Of a stretch of DNA of 40,986 nucleotides, positions 1 to 8,162 are shown piece after piece. A model generated the notes under the pieces. That model did no database searches and was not told the origin of the DNA. It saw only the letters and a list, made by a program, of their open reading frames with translations. Numbering within the stretch: the first letter of the stretch is position 1; the number at the start of each line of letters is the position of its first letter. Made by a program: the position numbers and the translations under genes. The DNA lies in the NCBI GenBank assembly GCA_002403455.1, contig DHHV01000128.1, positions 1 through 40,986 on the forward strand, in the 5' to 3' direction. Source of the stretch: Hyphomonadaceae bacterium UBA4763 (GTDB taxonomy: Bacteria; Pseudomonadota; Alphaproteobacteria; Caulobacterales; Aquidulcibacteraceae).

Positions 1-759
1 TTGGGCGGCTCTGTTGACCAGCCCCGCCGTCGAATTGGCGATGGCGGTCTCCAATTTGGCGAATTGCGCCACCAGATCGGCGCGCGTGGCGATCCCGGTC
101 CGCGCCAGCGGCGCGAGCGCCGCGACATGTCGATCGCCGGGCAGCAACGCGCCCAGCGGCGTCAGCATTGTTTCAAACGGTTGGCCGCTCTCGGCCAATT
201 CTTCGGTTTTGGCGAGCGCGAGCGCCGCCGCGCCCGCCACGCGCGCCGACAACGCGTCCGGCGCCTCGCCAATGGGGAACGCGTCGACTTGGCGTTGAAT
301 ATCCGCAAATTCAGCCGCGATGGCGGCGACTTCGGCCTTGGTCGCGCTGTCGCTTTCGACCCGCGCGGTCGCGCTGCGCAAGTTCTCTATGCCGATTTCC
401 ATGGCGGACAGCCGTTCGTTCAGGCTTTCCAACGCGGCGCGATCGCCTTGCGCCGCTTCGGCGAGCGCCAGCCGCGCTGTCACCCCGGCAAGGTCTTGTT
501 CGAGCCCCTGAATTTGCGTCTCCGCTTGGGTCTGGGCGGAGCGGATCGCCTCCATTTGCGCGGCGCGCGCGGTCGCGTCCGCCGCCGGCTGAGCCGCAAA
601 AATCGGCGACAGCGCGATTGCGCCGGCCGCGCCGGCAAGACTTGCCAAGAGCCCGGTGATCAGATGACCGATCAGGCTGGGGGCGGATTTGACCGACGCC
701 GTCGGCGGATCATCCGCCCGGGCCGCAAGGGCTTGGCTGGATTGGACTTCATCGGTCAC
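1..759 (-). CDS. Mic60/mitofilin-like inner-membrane protein (COG4223 type), partial
   Basis: The frame is open for 253 codons from a GTG at 759 and runs off the left edge, so the C-terminus is missing. The first 28 or so residues are polar (TDEVQSSQALAARADDPPT). They are followed by one hydrophobic segment at about residues 29-50 and then an Ala/Glu/Gln-rich stretch that reads as a coiled coil (for example TARLALAEAAQGDRAALESL). A membrane anchor plus periplasmic coiled coil, placed directly behind hemC-hemD, is the usual setting of the alphaproteobacterial mitofilin/Mic60 homologue, which is linked to inner-membrane shaping. The gap to hemD is 59 bp, so it is probably in the hem operon. The function is inferred from context and architecture. 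The diagnostic C-terminal mitofilin domain is only partly inside the window. Confidence 0.7.
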   Translation of the reverse strand, partial: MTDEVQSSQALAARADDPPTASVKSAPSLIGHLITGLLASLAGAAGAIALSPIFAAQPAADATARAAQMEAIRSAQTQAETQIQGLEQDLAGVTARLALAEAAQGDRAALESLNERLSAMEIGIENLRSATARVESDSATKAEVAAIAAEFADIQRQVDAFPIGEAPDALSARVAGAAALALAKTEELAESGQPFETMLTPLGALLPGDRHVAALAPLARTGIATRADLVAQFAKLETAIANSTAGLVNRAAQ

Positions 760-818
760 AGGCTACCCGTCCCCTCTCACGCCACACGCCCCCATCATGT
801 AAGCCGAGCGGCGAAAAA

Positions 819-1544
819 TCACAAGCAAAGCGTGCATAAAGCCGCCATCAAGGCGTCTTCGCGTGGCTGGGCGGCAACGCCGAGAGCGCGCCAAGGCAGC
901 GCGCTGATCGGGGCGGCGACGGCCGGGCTCAAAGCGACAGCGGCGATGCCTGTCAGCGCCGGTGCGAGATGAGCGGCGATCGTTAATTCGCTGAAAATCT
1001 TGGCGGCGCGCGGTGAATGAAACAGCGCCCCCTCTATTTCCCCCGCCGCAAACAGCACCATGACGTTCGGATCGAATGCGTTCTGCGCGATAGCTGCATA
1101 CACCAAAATGCTTTTGATTTCAACCCCAGATTGCGACAGCGCCGCCGTCAGATCCCCGGCAATGTCGCTCCCGCGAATATGACCGATCGCCCCGCGCGTC
1201 GGCGACCAGTCGCGCGCGATCAGGTCCGCCAGCGCGCCGACATCGCCATCAGCGCTCACAACGCGCGTAAATCCTGCGACTTGCGCTGCCCGCGCGGTCG
1301 CATCGCCCACCGCAAATACCGGCAAATCGCGCCAAGAGCGGCAATCGCCGAGCGCGCGCACGCCATTGGCGCTGGAAAAAGCGAGCGCCGCGCAGTCAGC
1401 CAAGACCGAGCGATCGAAATCGGCCTGCGGCGCGATCCGCAACATCGGCGCCAGCACGGGCGCAAAGCCGCGATTGACCAAAATCTCTGCGCTGCGCGCA
1501 TTGTCGGGCGCGGTGCGCGTCACCAAAACCCTCTTTGGGCTCAT
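819..1544 (-). CDS. hemD: Uroporphyrinogen-III synthase
   Basis: This 241-residue protein would close and rearrange hydroxymethylbilane to uroporphyrinogen III, the cyclic step of tetrapyrrole synthesis in the cytoplasm. The start MSPKRVLVTRTAPDNARSAE matches the family opening (beta strand, then TRP/TRT and an Ala-rich helix). Further on are ALAFSSANGVRAL and a FAVGDATARAA-type segment, both typical of the two-lobed HemD fold. HemD is poorly conserved, so the strongest support is its place immediately after hemC: its ATG overlaps the hemC stop (ATGA, 1541-1544), which suggests translational coupling. Length is normal for the family (about 230-260). Confidence 0.9.
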   Translation of the reverse strand: MSPKRVLVTRTAPDNARSAEILVNRGFAPVLAPMLRIAPQADFDRSVLADCAALAFSSANGVRALGDCRSWRDLPVFAVGDATARAAQVAGFTRVVSADGDVGALADLIARDWSPTRGAIGHIRGSDIAGDLTAALSQSGVEIKSILVYAAIAQNAFDPNVMVLFAAGEIEGALFHSPRAAKIFSELTIAAHLAPALTGIAAVALSPAVAAPISALPWRALGVAAQPREDALMAALCTLCL

Positions 1545-2494
1545 TCGAACAGAACGGCGCCGGCCTCAGCGCGCAATTGCGCGCCAAGCGCGCGGCCAAG
1601 CTCGGTCGCGCTCGCAACATCCGCCGCCGCCGCGTCTTCCCGCCGCCAGGTCTTTGCCCCATCCGGGGTCAATATTTCGGCCAACAGCCGCAATTGCCCG
1701 CCCGCCAAGGTCGACACGCACCCGATCGGGGTCCGGCACGACCCATCGAGCGCTTCCAGCAAGGCCCTCTCCGCCGCGATCGCCACCGCGCTGTCCGCAT
1801 GCGCGATCAACGCCAGCGCCGCAAAGGCGCGCTCATCGCCGCGTCGGCAAGTAAAAGCCAGCGAGCCCTGGCCCGGCGCCGGCGGCATGATCTGCGGATC
1901 GACCAGACGGCCCGGCTCGATGACGCGCCCAAGCCTTCCAAGCCCCGCCGCCGCCAAAAAGGTCGCATGCGCCTTTCCTTCGGACAGCCGCGCCAGCCGC
2001 GTATCGACATTGCCGCGCAGCAGAACGGCGTGCAAATCCGGGCGCGCCCGCAGCGCCTGCGCCTGCCGGCGCAGCGAGGCGGTGCCGATCACCGCGCCCG
2101 GCGGCAAATCGGCCAAACTTTCGCCAAACGGGCTCATCAGCACATCGCGCGGGTCGGCGCGTCTTGGGACCGGGCCGAGCATGATCGCGTCGGGCAGCGC
2201 CGTCGGCACGTCTTTCAGCGAATGCACGCCGATGTCGATCCGCCCTTCGATCAGCGCTTCATCCAATTCCTTGGTGAACAGCCCCTTGCCGCCGGCTTCG
2301 GACAAAGCGCGGTCGCGCACGACGTCGCCGGTCGTCGTGATCGGCGTCAGCGGCAGCGTTTCCTCGATCGCCTCGGGCAAAATCCCAAGCGCGGCGGCCA
2401 AATCGGCGCGAATGCCGCGCGTTTGCGCCAGCGACAAGGGCGAGCCGCGCGCGCCGATCCGCAAAGGGTGTTCAGGCGAAATCGCCATCGGCAT
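1541..2494 (-). CDS. hemC: Porphobilinogen deaminase (hydroxymethylbilane synthase)
   Basis: HemC joins four porphobilinogen units into hydroxymethylbilane in the cytoplasm. The protein opens with LRIGARGSPLSLAQTRGIRA and contains RDRALSEAGGKGLFTKELDEAL, IDIGVHSLKDVPT, GTASLRRQAQALRARPDL and RGNVDTRLARL, all hallmark HemC segments. The Cys in ALDGSCRTPIGC is the expected attachment site of the dipyrromethane cofactor. I start at the ATG at 2494 (MPMAISPEHPLRIG), giving 317 residues. An ATG two codons on (2488) is equally possible. The frame is open further upstream to 2566, but that extension is basic, unlike HemC, and approaches tsaD. It is divergent from tsaD and leads the hemC-hemD unit. 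Confidence 0.95.
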   Translation of the reverse strand: MPMAISPEHPLRIGARGSPLSLAQTRGIRADLAAALGILPEAIEETLPLTPITTTGDVVRDRALSEAGGKGLFTKELDEALIEGRIDIGVHSLKDVPTALPDAIMLGPVPRRADPRDVLMSPFGESLADLPPGAVIGTASLRRQAQALRARPDLHAVLLRGNVDTRLARLSEGKAHATFLAAAGLGRLGRVIEPGRLVDPQIMPPAPGQGSLAFTCRRGDERAFAALALIAHADSAVAIAAERALLEALDGSCRTPIGCVSTLAGGQLRLLAEILTPDGAKTWRREDAAAADVASATELGRALGAQLRAEAGAVLFE

Positions 2495-2634
2495 CCGTTT
2501 ATACTTTCTGAAAGGGCGTCTTGGACAAAAAAATCGAGGATTGTTCTTGCACCGGAAAACCGCCATCTGCCCATGGGCAGATTGCCGCAGCCGCCGCCTG
2601 GCGCTCGACCTAGGAGATTTTCATTTCTTCGCCT

Positions 2635-3741
2635 ATGCAGCATAAAACGGGCGCTGGTCGCGTCGTGGTTTTGGGGATTGAATCGAGCTGCGATGAAACC
2701 GCGGCCGCCGTCATCGCCTGGGACGGAACCCGCGCCGAGGTGCTCGGCGATGTCATTTTGTCGCAGACCGAGGCGCATGCCGCTTTTGGCGGGGTTGTCC
2801 CGGAAATCGCCGCGCGCGCCCATGTCGAAGCGCTCGATCAGGTCGTCGCGGCGGCGCTGCGCGCGGCTGATTTGCCGCTCAGCGGCTGCGATGCGGTGGC
2901 GGCGACCGCCGGTCCTGGCTTGATCGGCGGGGTGATGGCGGGGCTTTTGACCGGTAAAGCCTTGGCTTTTGGGGCGGAGCGCCCGTTTTTTCCGATTAAT
3001 CACCTGGAGGGGCATGCGCTGTCTCCCCTCTTGGACACAGAAGCCGGGCTCGATTTTCCTTATTTATTGTTGCTAGCGTCTGGCGGACATTGTCAGATCC
3101 TCTTGGTCAAAGGACTTGGTCTTTACCGTCGCCTTGGCGCCACCATTGATGACGCGGCCGGCGAAGCCTTTGATAAGGTCGCCAAAGTGCTTGAGCTTGG
3201 CTTTCCTGGCGGCCCGGCGGTGGAACGTCTCGCCGCCAACGGCGATCCTGATCGGTTTGACCTGCCAAAACCCTTGCTGAACCGCCCCGGCCTTGATTTT
3301 TCATTTGCCGGCCTCAAGACCGCCGTGTTGCGCGCTGCGCAAACCGGGCTTGACCCGCAAGCCAAAGCCGACCTTGCCGCCGGTTTTCAAGCCGCGATTG
3401 CGGCGATTTTCGCCGATCGCGCCCGCAAAGCCTTGCAGGCTTGCGCCGCGTCTTTTGGCGCAACGCCTCGTTTCGTGATCGCCGGCGGCGTCGCCGCTAA
3501 TTTGACCATTCGGTCAAAATTGCAAGCCGTCTGCGCGGCGGCCGGCGCCCGCTTCTTCGCCCCGCCTTTGCGGTTTTGCACCGACAACGCCGCGATGATT
3601 GCGCTGGCCGGGGCGATGCGTTTCAGAGCCGGGATCGCGCCCGATGAGGACGCGCCCGCCCGGCCGCGCTGGCCGCTCGATGGAGCGAGTGAAGCACATC
3701 AGGGCGAATTCACTTGGGGTCGAAAAGGCGCCAAAGCTTGA
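2635..3741 (+). CDS. tsaD: tRNA N6-adenosine threonylcarbamoyltransferase
   Basis: TsaD transfers the threonylcarbamoyl group to A37 of tRNAs that read ANN codons, working with TsaB and TsaE. The 368-residue protein has the Kae1/Qri7/TsaD signatures: VLGIESSCDETAAAVI at the N-terminus, GGVVPEIAARAHVEAL with the first metal-binding His, NHLEGHALSPLL with the second His region, LLLASGGHCQI, TIDDAAGEAFDKVAKVLELGFPGGP, SFAGLKTA and a C-terminal FCTDNAAMIA with the metal-binding Asp. Start ATG 2635 is followed at once by the conserved core. An AGGAGA lies further upstream than ideal (2611-2616). It is divergent from hemC, a common alphaproteobacterial arrangement. Confidence 0.97.
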   Translation: MQHKTGAGRVVVLGIESSCDETAAAVIAWDGTRAEVLGDVILSQTEAHAAFGGVVPEIAARAHVEALDQVVAAALRAADLPLSGCDAVAATAGPGLIGGVMAGLLTGKALAFGAERPFFPINHLEGHALSPLLDTEAGLDFPYLLLLASGGHCQILLVKGLGLYRRLGATIDDAAGEAFDKVAKVLELGFPGGPAVERLAANGDPDRFDLPKPLLNRPGLDFSFAGLKTAVLRAAQTGLDPQAKADLAAGFQAAIAAIFADRARKALQACAASFGATPRFVIAGGVAANLTIRSKLQAVCAAAGARFFAPPLRFCTDNAAMIALAGAMRFRAGIAPDEDAPARPRWPLDGASEAHQGEFTWGRKGAKA

Positions 3742-3789
3742 CCAAAACGCGCTCGACAAAGCCCGTTTTGTGCGCTTAGAGCACTGAAA

Positions 3790-3843
3790 TTGGCGGTTAA
3801 CTGACCGATTTTCGACCGCTTTGGGCGCGATTTTGGCGGTTAA
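3790..3843 (+). promoter_or_regulatory. Direct repeat TTGGCGGTTAA x2 upstream of the UDP-glucose dehydrogenase gene
   Basis: Two identical 11-mers, TTGGCGGTTAA, lie at 3790-3800 and 3833-3843, 43 bp apart, in the 157-bp gap between tsaD and the dehydrogenase gene (start 3899). Spacing near four helical turns would put both on one face of the DNA. No known regulator was recognised, so an operator role is inference. Confidence 0.35.
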
Positions 3844-3898
3844 TATGCGCCTTGTTGCGCGTTTTTTCGCCGTTCCACGCCATTGAAAAGAGCATGAT

Positions 3899-5203
3899 AT
3901 GCGCATTGCGATGATCGGAACAGGGTATGTCGGCCTCGTTTCGGGCGCTTGTTTTGCCGATTTTGGCCATGTCGTGACCTGTATCGACAAGGATTTGAGC
4001 AAGATTGAGCGCCTAAAGAGCGGCGAAATCCCAATTTTTGAGCCCGGTTTGGACCAATTGGTGGCCCAAAATGTGCGCGAACAGCGCCTTTTTTTCACCG
4101 GCGACGCCGCCGAAGCGGTTCGCGACGCCGAAGCAGTATTCATCGCCGTCGGAACGCCGTCACGGCGCGGTGATGGCCACGCTGATCTTTCTTATGTCTA
4201 TGCTGCGGCAAGAGAAATCGCCGCGATGATTGACGGCTTTACCGTCATTGTCACGAAGTCGACTGTGCCCGTCGGCACGGGCGATGAAGTTGAACGCATT
4301 GTCCGCGATGTTCGACCTGACGCCGACTTTGCAGTTGTCTCCAACCCTGAATTCTTGCGCGAAGGCGCGGCGATCGAAGATTTCAAACGCCCGGACCGCG
4401 TTGTCGTCGGCACGACCGATCCACGCGCGCAAGACGTCATGCGGGCGCTTTACCGTCCCTTAGAAGTCAATAATACGCCGATCCTGTTTACCTCGCGGCG
4501 AACCTCAGAACTGATCAAATATGCCGGCAATGCGTTTTTGGCGATGAAGATCACCTTTATCAACGAAATGGCGGATTTGTCTGAAAAAGTCGGCGCCGAT
4601 GTTTTAGAGGTGGCGCGCGGCATCGGCTTGGACAGTCGCATCGGCGCCAAATTCTTGAATCCAGGTCCCGGTTATGGCGGTTCCTGCTTTCCGAAAGACA
4701 CACTGGCTTTGGTGCGCACCGCCGAGAATTATGGCGCGCCAGTGCGGTTAATTGAGACAACTGTTGCTATCAATGACTCCCGCAAAAAGGGACTTGCGGC
4801 GCGCGTCCAAGCCGCGATGGGCGGCGCTGTCGCCGGCAAGACGATTGCTGTGCTTGGCCTTACGTTTAAGCCAAATACAGACGACATGCGCGATGCGCCG
4901 TCGCTTGATCTCGTGCCAGGGCTACAAGCCATGGGTGCCAATATTCGCGCCTTTGATCCTGAGGGATCGCAAGAAGCGTCTAAATTACTCGACAACGTCG
5001 TCTATGCGACGAACCCGTATGAGTGTGCAACGGGGGCTGACGCCTTGGTCGTCGTTACCGAATGGGATCAATTCCGCGGCCTCGACTTGACGCGTATCAA
5101 ACAAGCGATGACGGGTGATGTGCTAGTCGACTTTCGCAATATTTACCGGCGCGCCACCGCGCAAGTCGCCGGCTTTCGCTATACAGGCATTGGGCGCGGT
5201 TAG
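3899..5203 (+). CDS. ugd: UDP-glucose 6-dehydrogenase
   Basis: This enzyme would oxidise UDP-glucose to UDP-glucuronate with two NAD+, supplying surface polysaccharide synthesis. The N-terminal Rossmann motif is MRIAMIGTGYVGLVSGACFA. VGTPSRRGDGHADLSYV, TKSTVPVGTGDEV, NPEFLREGAAIEDFKRPDRVV and YAGNAFLAMKITFINEMA follow. GPGYGGSCFPKDTLAL carries the catalytic Cys, and VLGLTFKPNTDDMRDAPSL marks the C-terminal UDP-binding domain. Length 434 is standard. No other polysaccharide genes are adjacent, so it appears to be a single-gene unit. It ends six bases before the end of the convergent esterase gene. It could be a close relative such as a UDP-GlcNAc or GDP-mannose dehydrogenase, but the motif set fits UDP-glucose best. 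Confidence 0.93.
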   Translation: MRIAMIGTGYVGLVSGACFADFGHVVTCIDKDLSKIERLKSGEIPIFEPGLDQLVAQNVREQRLFFTGDAAEAVRDAEAVFIAVGTPSRRGDGHADLSYVYAAAREIAAMIDGFTVIVTKSTVPVGTGDEVERIVRDVRPDADFAVVSNPEFLREGAAIEDFKRPDRVVVGTTDPRAQDVMRALYRPLEVNNTPILFTSRRTSELIKYAGNAFLAMKITFINEMADLSEKVGADVLEVARGIGLDSRIGAKFLNPGPGYGGSCFPKDTLALVRTAENYGAPVRLIETTVAINDSRKKGLAARVQAAMGGAVAGKTIAVLGLTFKPNTDDMRDAPSLDLVPGLQAMGANIRAFDPEGSQEASKLLDNVVYATNPYECATGADALVVVTEWDQFRGLDLTRIKQAMTGDVLVDFRNIYRRATAQVAGFRYTGIGRG

Positions 5204-5209
5204 TCTTCC

Positions 5210-6757
5210 TCAGCGCGCCGTTTTAAAGAACCAATCGACCATCAAATCATATTGGGGGCGGTTCGGAACGGCCCGCACGGCGCTATCCGGCGCAAACAGC
5301 ATGAGCTGATCGGTTTTTGGATCGTAAGCTTGCCATTCGGGTCCGCCTGCGCAGGACGGCGCGCCAGTTTTCGCAAAACTCGCCCAACAGGACGAAATCA
5401 TCGTTGAGAATTGCCGGTCTTGTTCGGATAATACGGCACCAATATTCGCAAGCGCGCTAAGATTCGCTCCAAGCAATTTATCCCAGGTCTGAAAAATAAA
5501 CGGTATTTCGCTGCCATGCGATGCGCCGGGGACGGAGCCACGCCGCCGCTCCAAAATATAGGTGAAATGGTAGAGATAAGTGGGCGCCTGTTTTGCCTGC
5601 GCTTGCGCCATCCAAACCGCGGGCGTACCAAAAAACGCATCGCCCAGCGCGCGCCGCGCAAACTCCTCCTGGCTAATATCTCCATATAGGCTGCGCAATT
5701 CCTGATTGCGCTCGCCGCCAAGCGCATTGGCCGCGTCGCCCGTCACCCCAAGCGCCAGCAAGACGCTGGCCTCATGGTCATTCCAGCCAAGCATCAGCGG
5801 CACATTCTGGGCGCGGCCGTCGGCAAAGGCGCGCCAGGGCGCTTCCGTGACCGCGCGACCGTCCACAAATGGCCCAAAACCGGCGCCGCGCAGCGGCCCT
5901 TGAGAGTCAAGCAGGGCCTGGGTGGTCAAAGCGCGTAACTCGCCGGCGCTCGCCTCAGCAGAAAGACCGGCGGCTTGGGCAAGCAATAGACCTTGTTGTT
6001 CTTGAAAAGCCAAGCGCGTTGGTTGCTGCAAACCACCGCCGGATTGAATAATCGCGCGGTGAAACAGGCCTTTTGTCTTTGTTGAGGCCATCAAATAAAT
6101 GCTGCTGGCGCCGCCAGCCGATTCGCCAAATAATGTCACATTGCTTTTATCACCGCCAAAGGCGGTGATATTGCGCTGCACCCATTCCAACGCGGCGATC
6201 TGGTCCAAAAAGCCGTAATTGCCGAGCGGGTCCTCAGGTCCGGCCTCTTTTGTCAAGGCCGGATGGGCAAAGTAACCTAGCGGTCCCAGCCGATAATTGG
6301 CGGTAACGACCACCAATCCTTGCTTGGCCAACGCGCCGCCGTCATAAATCGGAAACACCGCCGAGCCGATCTGGTGCGCGCCGCCATGGATCCACAGCAT
6401 GACGGGCAGATCGCGCGCACCTTCCGGTGCCCAAATATTCAATTGCAGACAATCTTCACTCTGAACGCTGGCGCGACCGCCGCCGCCGCCATCGGTGCGG
6501 TCAGGTTGCGGGCAGGCGGGGCCATAGGCCTCGGCGGCGCGCACCCCTTCCCAGGCAAGCGCCGCTTGCGGCGCGCGCCAGCGTAACGGGCCAATAGGAG
6601 GCGCCGCAAATGGAATATTGCGAAAGACAAGTACGCCGTTTTCGACAATTCCGCGAAGATGTCCGCTCTCCACTTGAGCTTCAGGCGCTTGGGCAAACGC
6701 CGCGCCACCGAAAAATGAGGAGAAGAGCACGAACGCAACTGCGAAAAGCCTTTTCAT
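5210..6757 (-). CDS. Secreted type B carboxylesterase
   Basis: This is an alpha/beta hydrolase of the carboxylesterase type B (cholinesterase-like) family. It has RNIPFAAPPIGPLRWRAPQ near the N-terminus, SEDCLQLNIWAPEG, the oxyanion-hole region VMLWIHGGAHQIG, and the nucleophile elbow FGESAGGASS with Ser near residue 212. GASHGSEIPFIF supplies the probable catalytic His. MKRLFAVAFVLFSSFFGGAAFAQ is a Sec signal peptide, so the enzyme is periplasmic or secreted. I start at the ATG at 6757, which has GGAGG seven bases upstream. The ATG at 6763 lies almost on top of that ribosome site. Length is 515. The upstream gap contains an imperfect copy of the ATTGTCGACAAT site, linking it to the accessory regulon. 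The substrate cannot be read from sequence. Confidence 0.92.
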   Translation of the reverse strand: MKRLFAVAFVLFSSFFGGAAFAQAPEAQVESGHLRGIVENGVLVFRNIPFAAPPIGPLRWRAPQAALAWEGVRAAEAYGPACPQPDRTDGGGGGRASVQSEDCLQLNIWAPEGARDLPVMLWIHGGAHQIGSAVFPIYDGGALAKQGLVVVTANYRLGPLGYFAHPALTKEAGPEDPLGNYGFLDQIAALEWVQRNITAFGGDKSNVTLFGESAGGASSIYLMASTKTKGLFHRAIIQSGGGLQQPTRLAFQEQQGLLLAQAAGLSAEASAGELRALTTQALLDSQGPLRGAGFGPFVDGRAVTEAPWRAFADGRAQNVPLMLGWNDHEASVLLALGVTGDAANALGGERNQELRSLYGDISQEEFARRALGDAFFGTPAVWMAQAQAKQAPTYLYHFTYILERRRGSVPGASHGSEIPFIFQTWDKLLGANLSALANIGAVLSEQDRQFSTMISSCWASFAKTGAPSCAGGPEWQAYDPKTDQLMLFAPDSAVRAVPNRPQYDLMVDWFFKTAR

Positions 6758-6893
6758 CTGCATTCCTCCACCTTGATTGATCGATTGATATTTTGGCGTG
6801 TCTTTCGTCGGCGCGATTGCGTCGAGATTCTTATAGCAGCTGCGATTTGATACGCGATATTCGCGCGATTTCCGTCGTTGACGATCAGCCAAG

Positions 6894-6905
6894 ATTGTCG
6901 ACATT
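6894..6905. promoter_or_regulatory. Candidate GntR operator, imperfect copy (site A)
   Basis: ATTGTCGACATT differs by one base from the perfect palindrome ATTGTCGACAAT found at three other places in this region. It lies in the 227-bp gap between the divergent esterase (start 6757) and the lipoprotein gene (start 6985), so it could control either or both. Assignment to the nearby GntR regulator is inference. Confidence 0.5.
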
Positions 6906-6984
6906 TTAGGGCTTTGGCAATCGGCTGTTCGTTCCATGATGCGCGCCAAACGCCGACGGGCCAAGCCAAAAAAAGGAGGCGGTG

Positions 6985-7962
6985 ATGACGCAGCACATTG
7001 GCCAGCGATCAGTTGGGCAATTTCTCGCAACGCGTCGCAGCGTTCTCGGCGTCGCAGCGGCTATTTCGGCATGCGCGAACCTGCCAAAACCTCCGCCTGA
7101 TGCCGACTTTGAGGGCGTTGAAACGCCGAGCGAGTCGGTTCAGCTATCGATGGCGAGCGCCGATGGGACGGTGCGATTCCTGGCGCGGCTGTGCCGCTTT
7201 CCGGCCTTTCAGCGCGCCTGGATTTGGGTGCTGGCGATGACGCCGACGGCATTGTACACCTTTGTTGACCATCAAGCAGCCGATCCTGCCCCGGCAAGCC
7301 CGGTGGATGATCGCGCCGCGCGCTATCAAGATGGTCGGCCGTTTTTGCAATTTGACCGCGACGGACCAGCGGCGGCGCCGAACGCGGCCAGGCTAACAGG
7401 TGAAGCGCCGGCGAGGCGCGGCGCCCACGGGCGCTATGGCGCGGGGTCCGAGCGGCTTGTTTTTACGGCGAAATTCGCGCCCTTGCGCGCCCGGGCGGGC
7501 CTGTTGCCGGGTCGCAGCGAAGCGTTCGGCGAGGTTGAGCTTGAATTAAAAACGCCGCACGGTGAATTTATCGCGGCTGGACTTGGGCAATTTCATGAGC
7601 AGCGGCAGACCGATCCGCGCTTTGTCACGCCATTTGCTTATGCATCGCTGTGGGCGCGCACGGCGTCGGGGACGCTGTTGCTGACGCCGCAGGGCGAGGG
7701 CGGCTTTATCGCAACCGATGCCGGCCGTCGGGATTTTACCCGGGTCGATTTGGCGGGGCCAACGAGCCAAATACGGGCGCTCAATCTGCGCGCAGCGGAT
7801 GGAGCCTTGATGAGCGGCAGCATTGACGTTGTGCAACGTTTTACCTTGCCGGTCTTTGGCCGAGACTGGCGGGGCGCTTTTGTTGATGCGACTCTCGACG
7901 GCGCGGACTTTCGCGGCCTTTTGAACGACTGGCGTGCGGCAGAGGTTCCCTACCGCCTGTAG
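6985..7962 (+). CDS. Exported lipoprotein of unrecognised family
   Basis: I do not recognise this 325-residue protein. It begins with a twin-arginine-type signal (ATRRSVLGVAAAISAC) ending in a lipobox-like I-S-A-C, so it is probably a Tat-exported lipoprotein. The mature part is rich in beta-strand-like stretches: GEVELELKTPHGEFIAAG, GQFHEQRQTDPRFVTPF, and repeated short strands near the C-terminus. There is a faint resemblance to lipocalin-like AttH/CrtC hydratase-type folds, which I would not rely on. No membrane segment is seen after the signal. The ATG at 6985 has GGAGG five bases upstream. A GTG directly before it (6982) is possible but less likely. It sits between site A upstream and site B downstream, next to the esterase and DUF1254 genes. 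Confidence 0.75.
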   Translation: MTQHIGQRSVGQFLATRRSVLGVAAAISACANLPKPPPDADFEGVETPSESVQLSMASADGTVRFLARLCRFPAFQRAWIWVLAMTPTALYTFVDHQAADPAPASPVDDRAARYQDGRPFLQFDRDGPAAAPNAARLTGEAPARRGAHGRYGAGSERLVFTAKFAPLRARAGLLPGRSEAFGEVELELKTPHGEFIAAGLGQFHEQRQTDPRFVTPFAYASLWARTASGTLLLTPQGEGGFIATDAGRRDFTRVDLAGPTSQIRALNLRAADGALMSGSIDVVQRFTLPVFGRDWRGAFVDATLDGADFRGLLNDWRAAEVPYRL

Positions 7963-8011
7963 TCGCCGCGGCGTTTCGTCGCGATCACTTCGCGCCCCGC
8001 TCCGACACCAT

Positions 8012-8023
8012 ATTGTCGACAAT
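8012..8023. promoter_or_regulatory. Candidate GntR operator ATTGTCGACAAT (site B)
   Basis: A perfect 12-bp palindrome lies 139 bp upstream of the DUF1254/DUF1214 gene. TTGTCG (8013-8018) followed after 17 bp by TGTAAG (8036-8041) could be a weak -35/-10 pair, which would put the palindrome over the -35 region. The rest of the 7963-8162 gap shows nothing clear apart from a ribosome site next to the start. Confidence 0.6.
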
Positions 8024-8162
8024 GCAGCAGTCCTGTGTAAGCCTCTCGCGGTATTGATAGCAAAAGCACACAAAACAGCCCGCCTGCGTCGACGGATTTT
8101 TCAATTGCGCCGCAAAACACGGTGTCAGTTTTCCGCACGGGTCACAACAAAGGGAGAGAAAA

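Noticed and set aside
1017..2923. Long plus-strand open frames (542 and 462 codons) across hemD and hemC
   Set aside because: They lie antisense to well-supported hem genes, are Arg/Pro/Ala-rich with no recognisable motif, and arise from the high GC third-position bias.
3514..4143. 209-codon minus-strand open frame across the tsaD-ugd gap
   Set aside because: It overlaps the ends of two certain genes and both direct repeats, has no ribosome site I could see and no recognisable domain.
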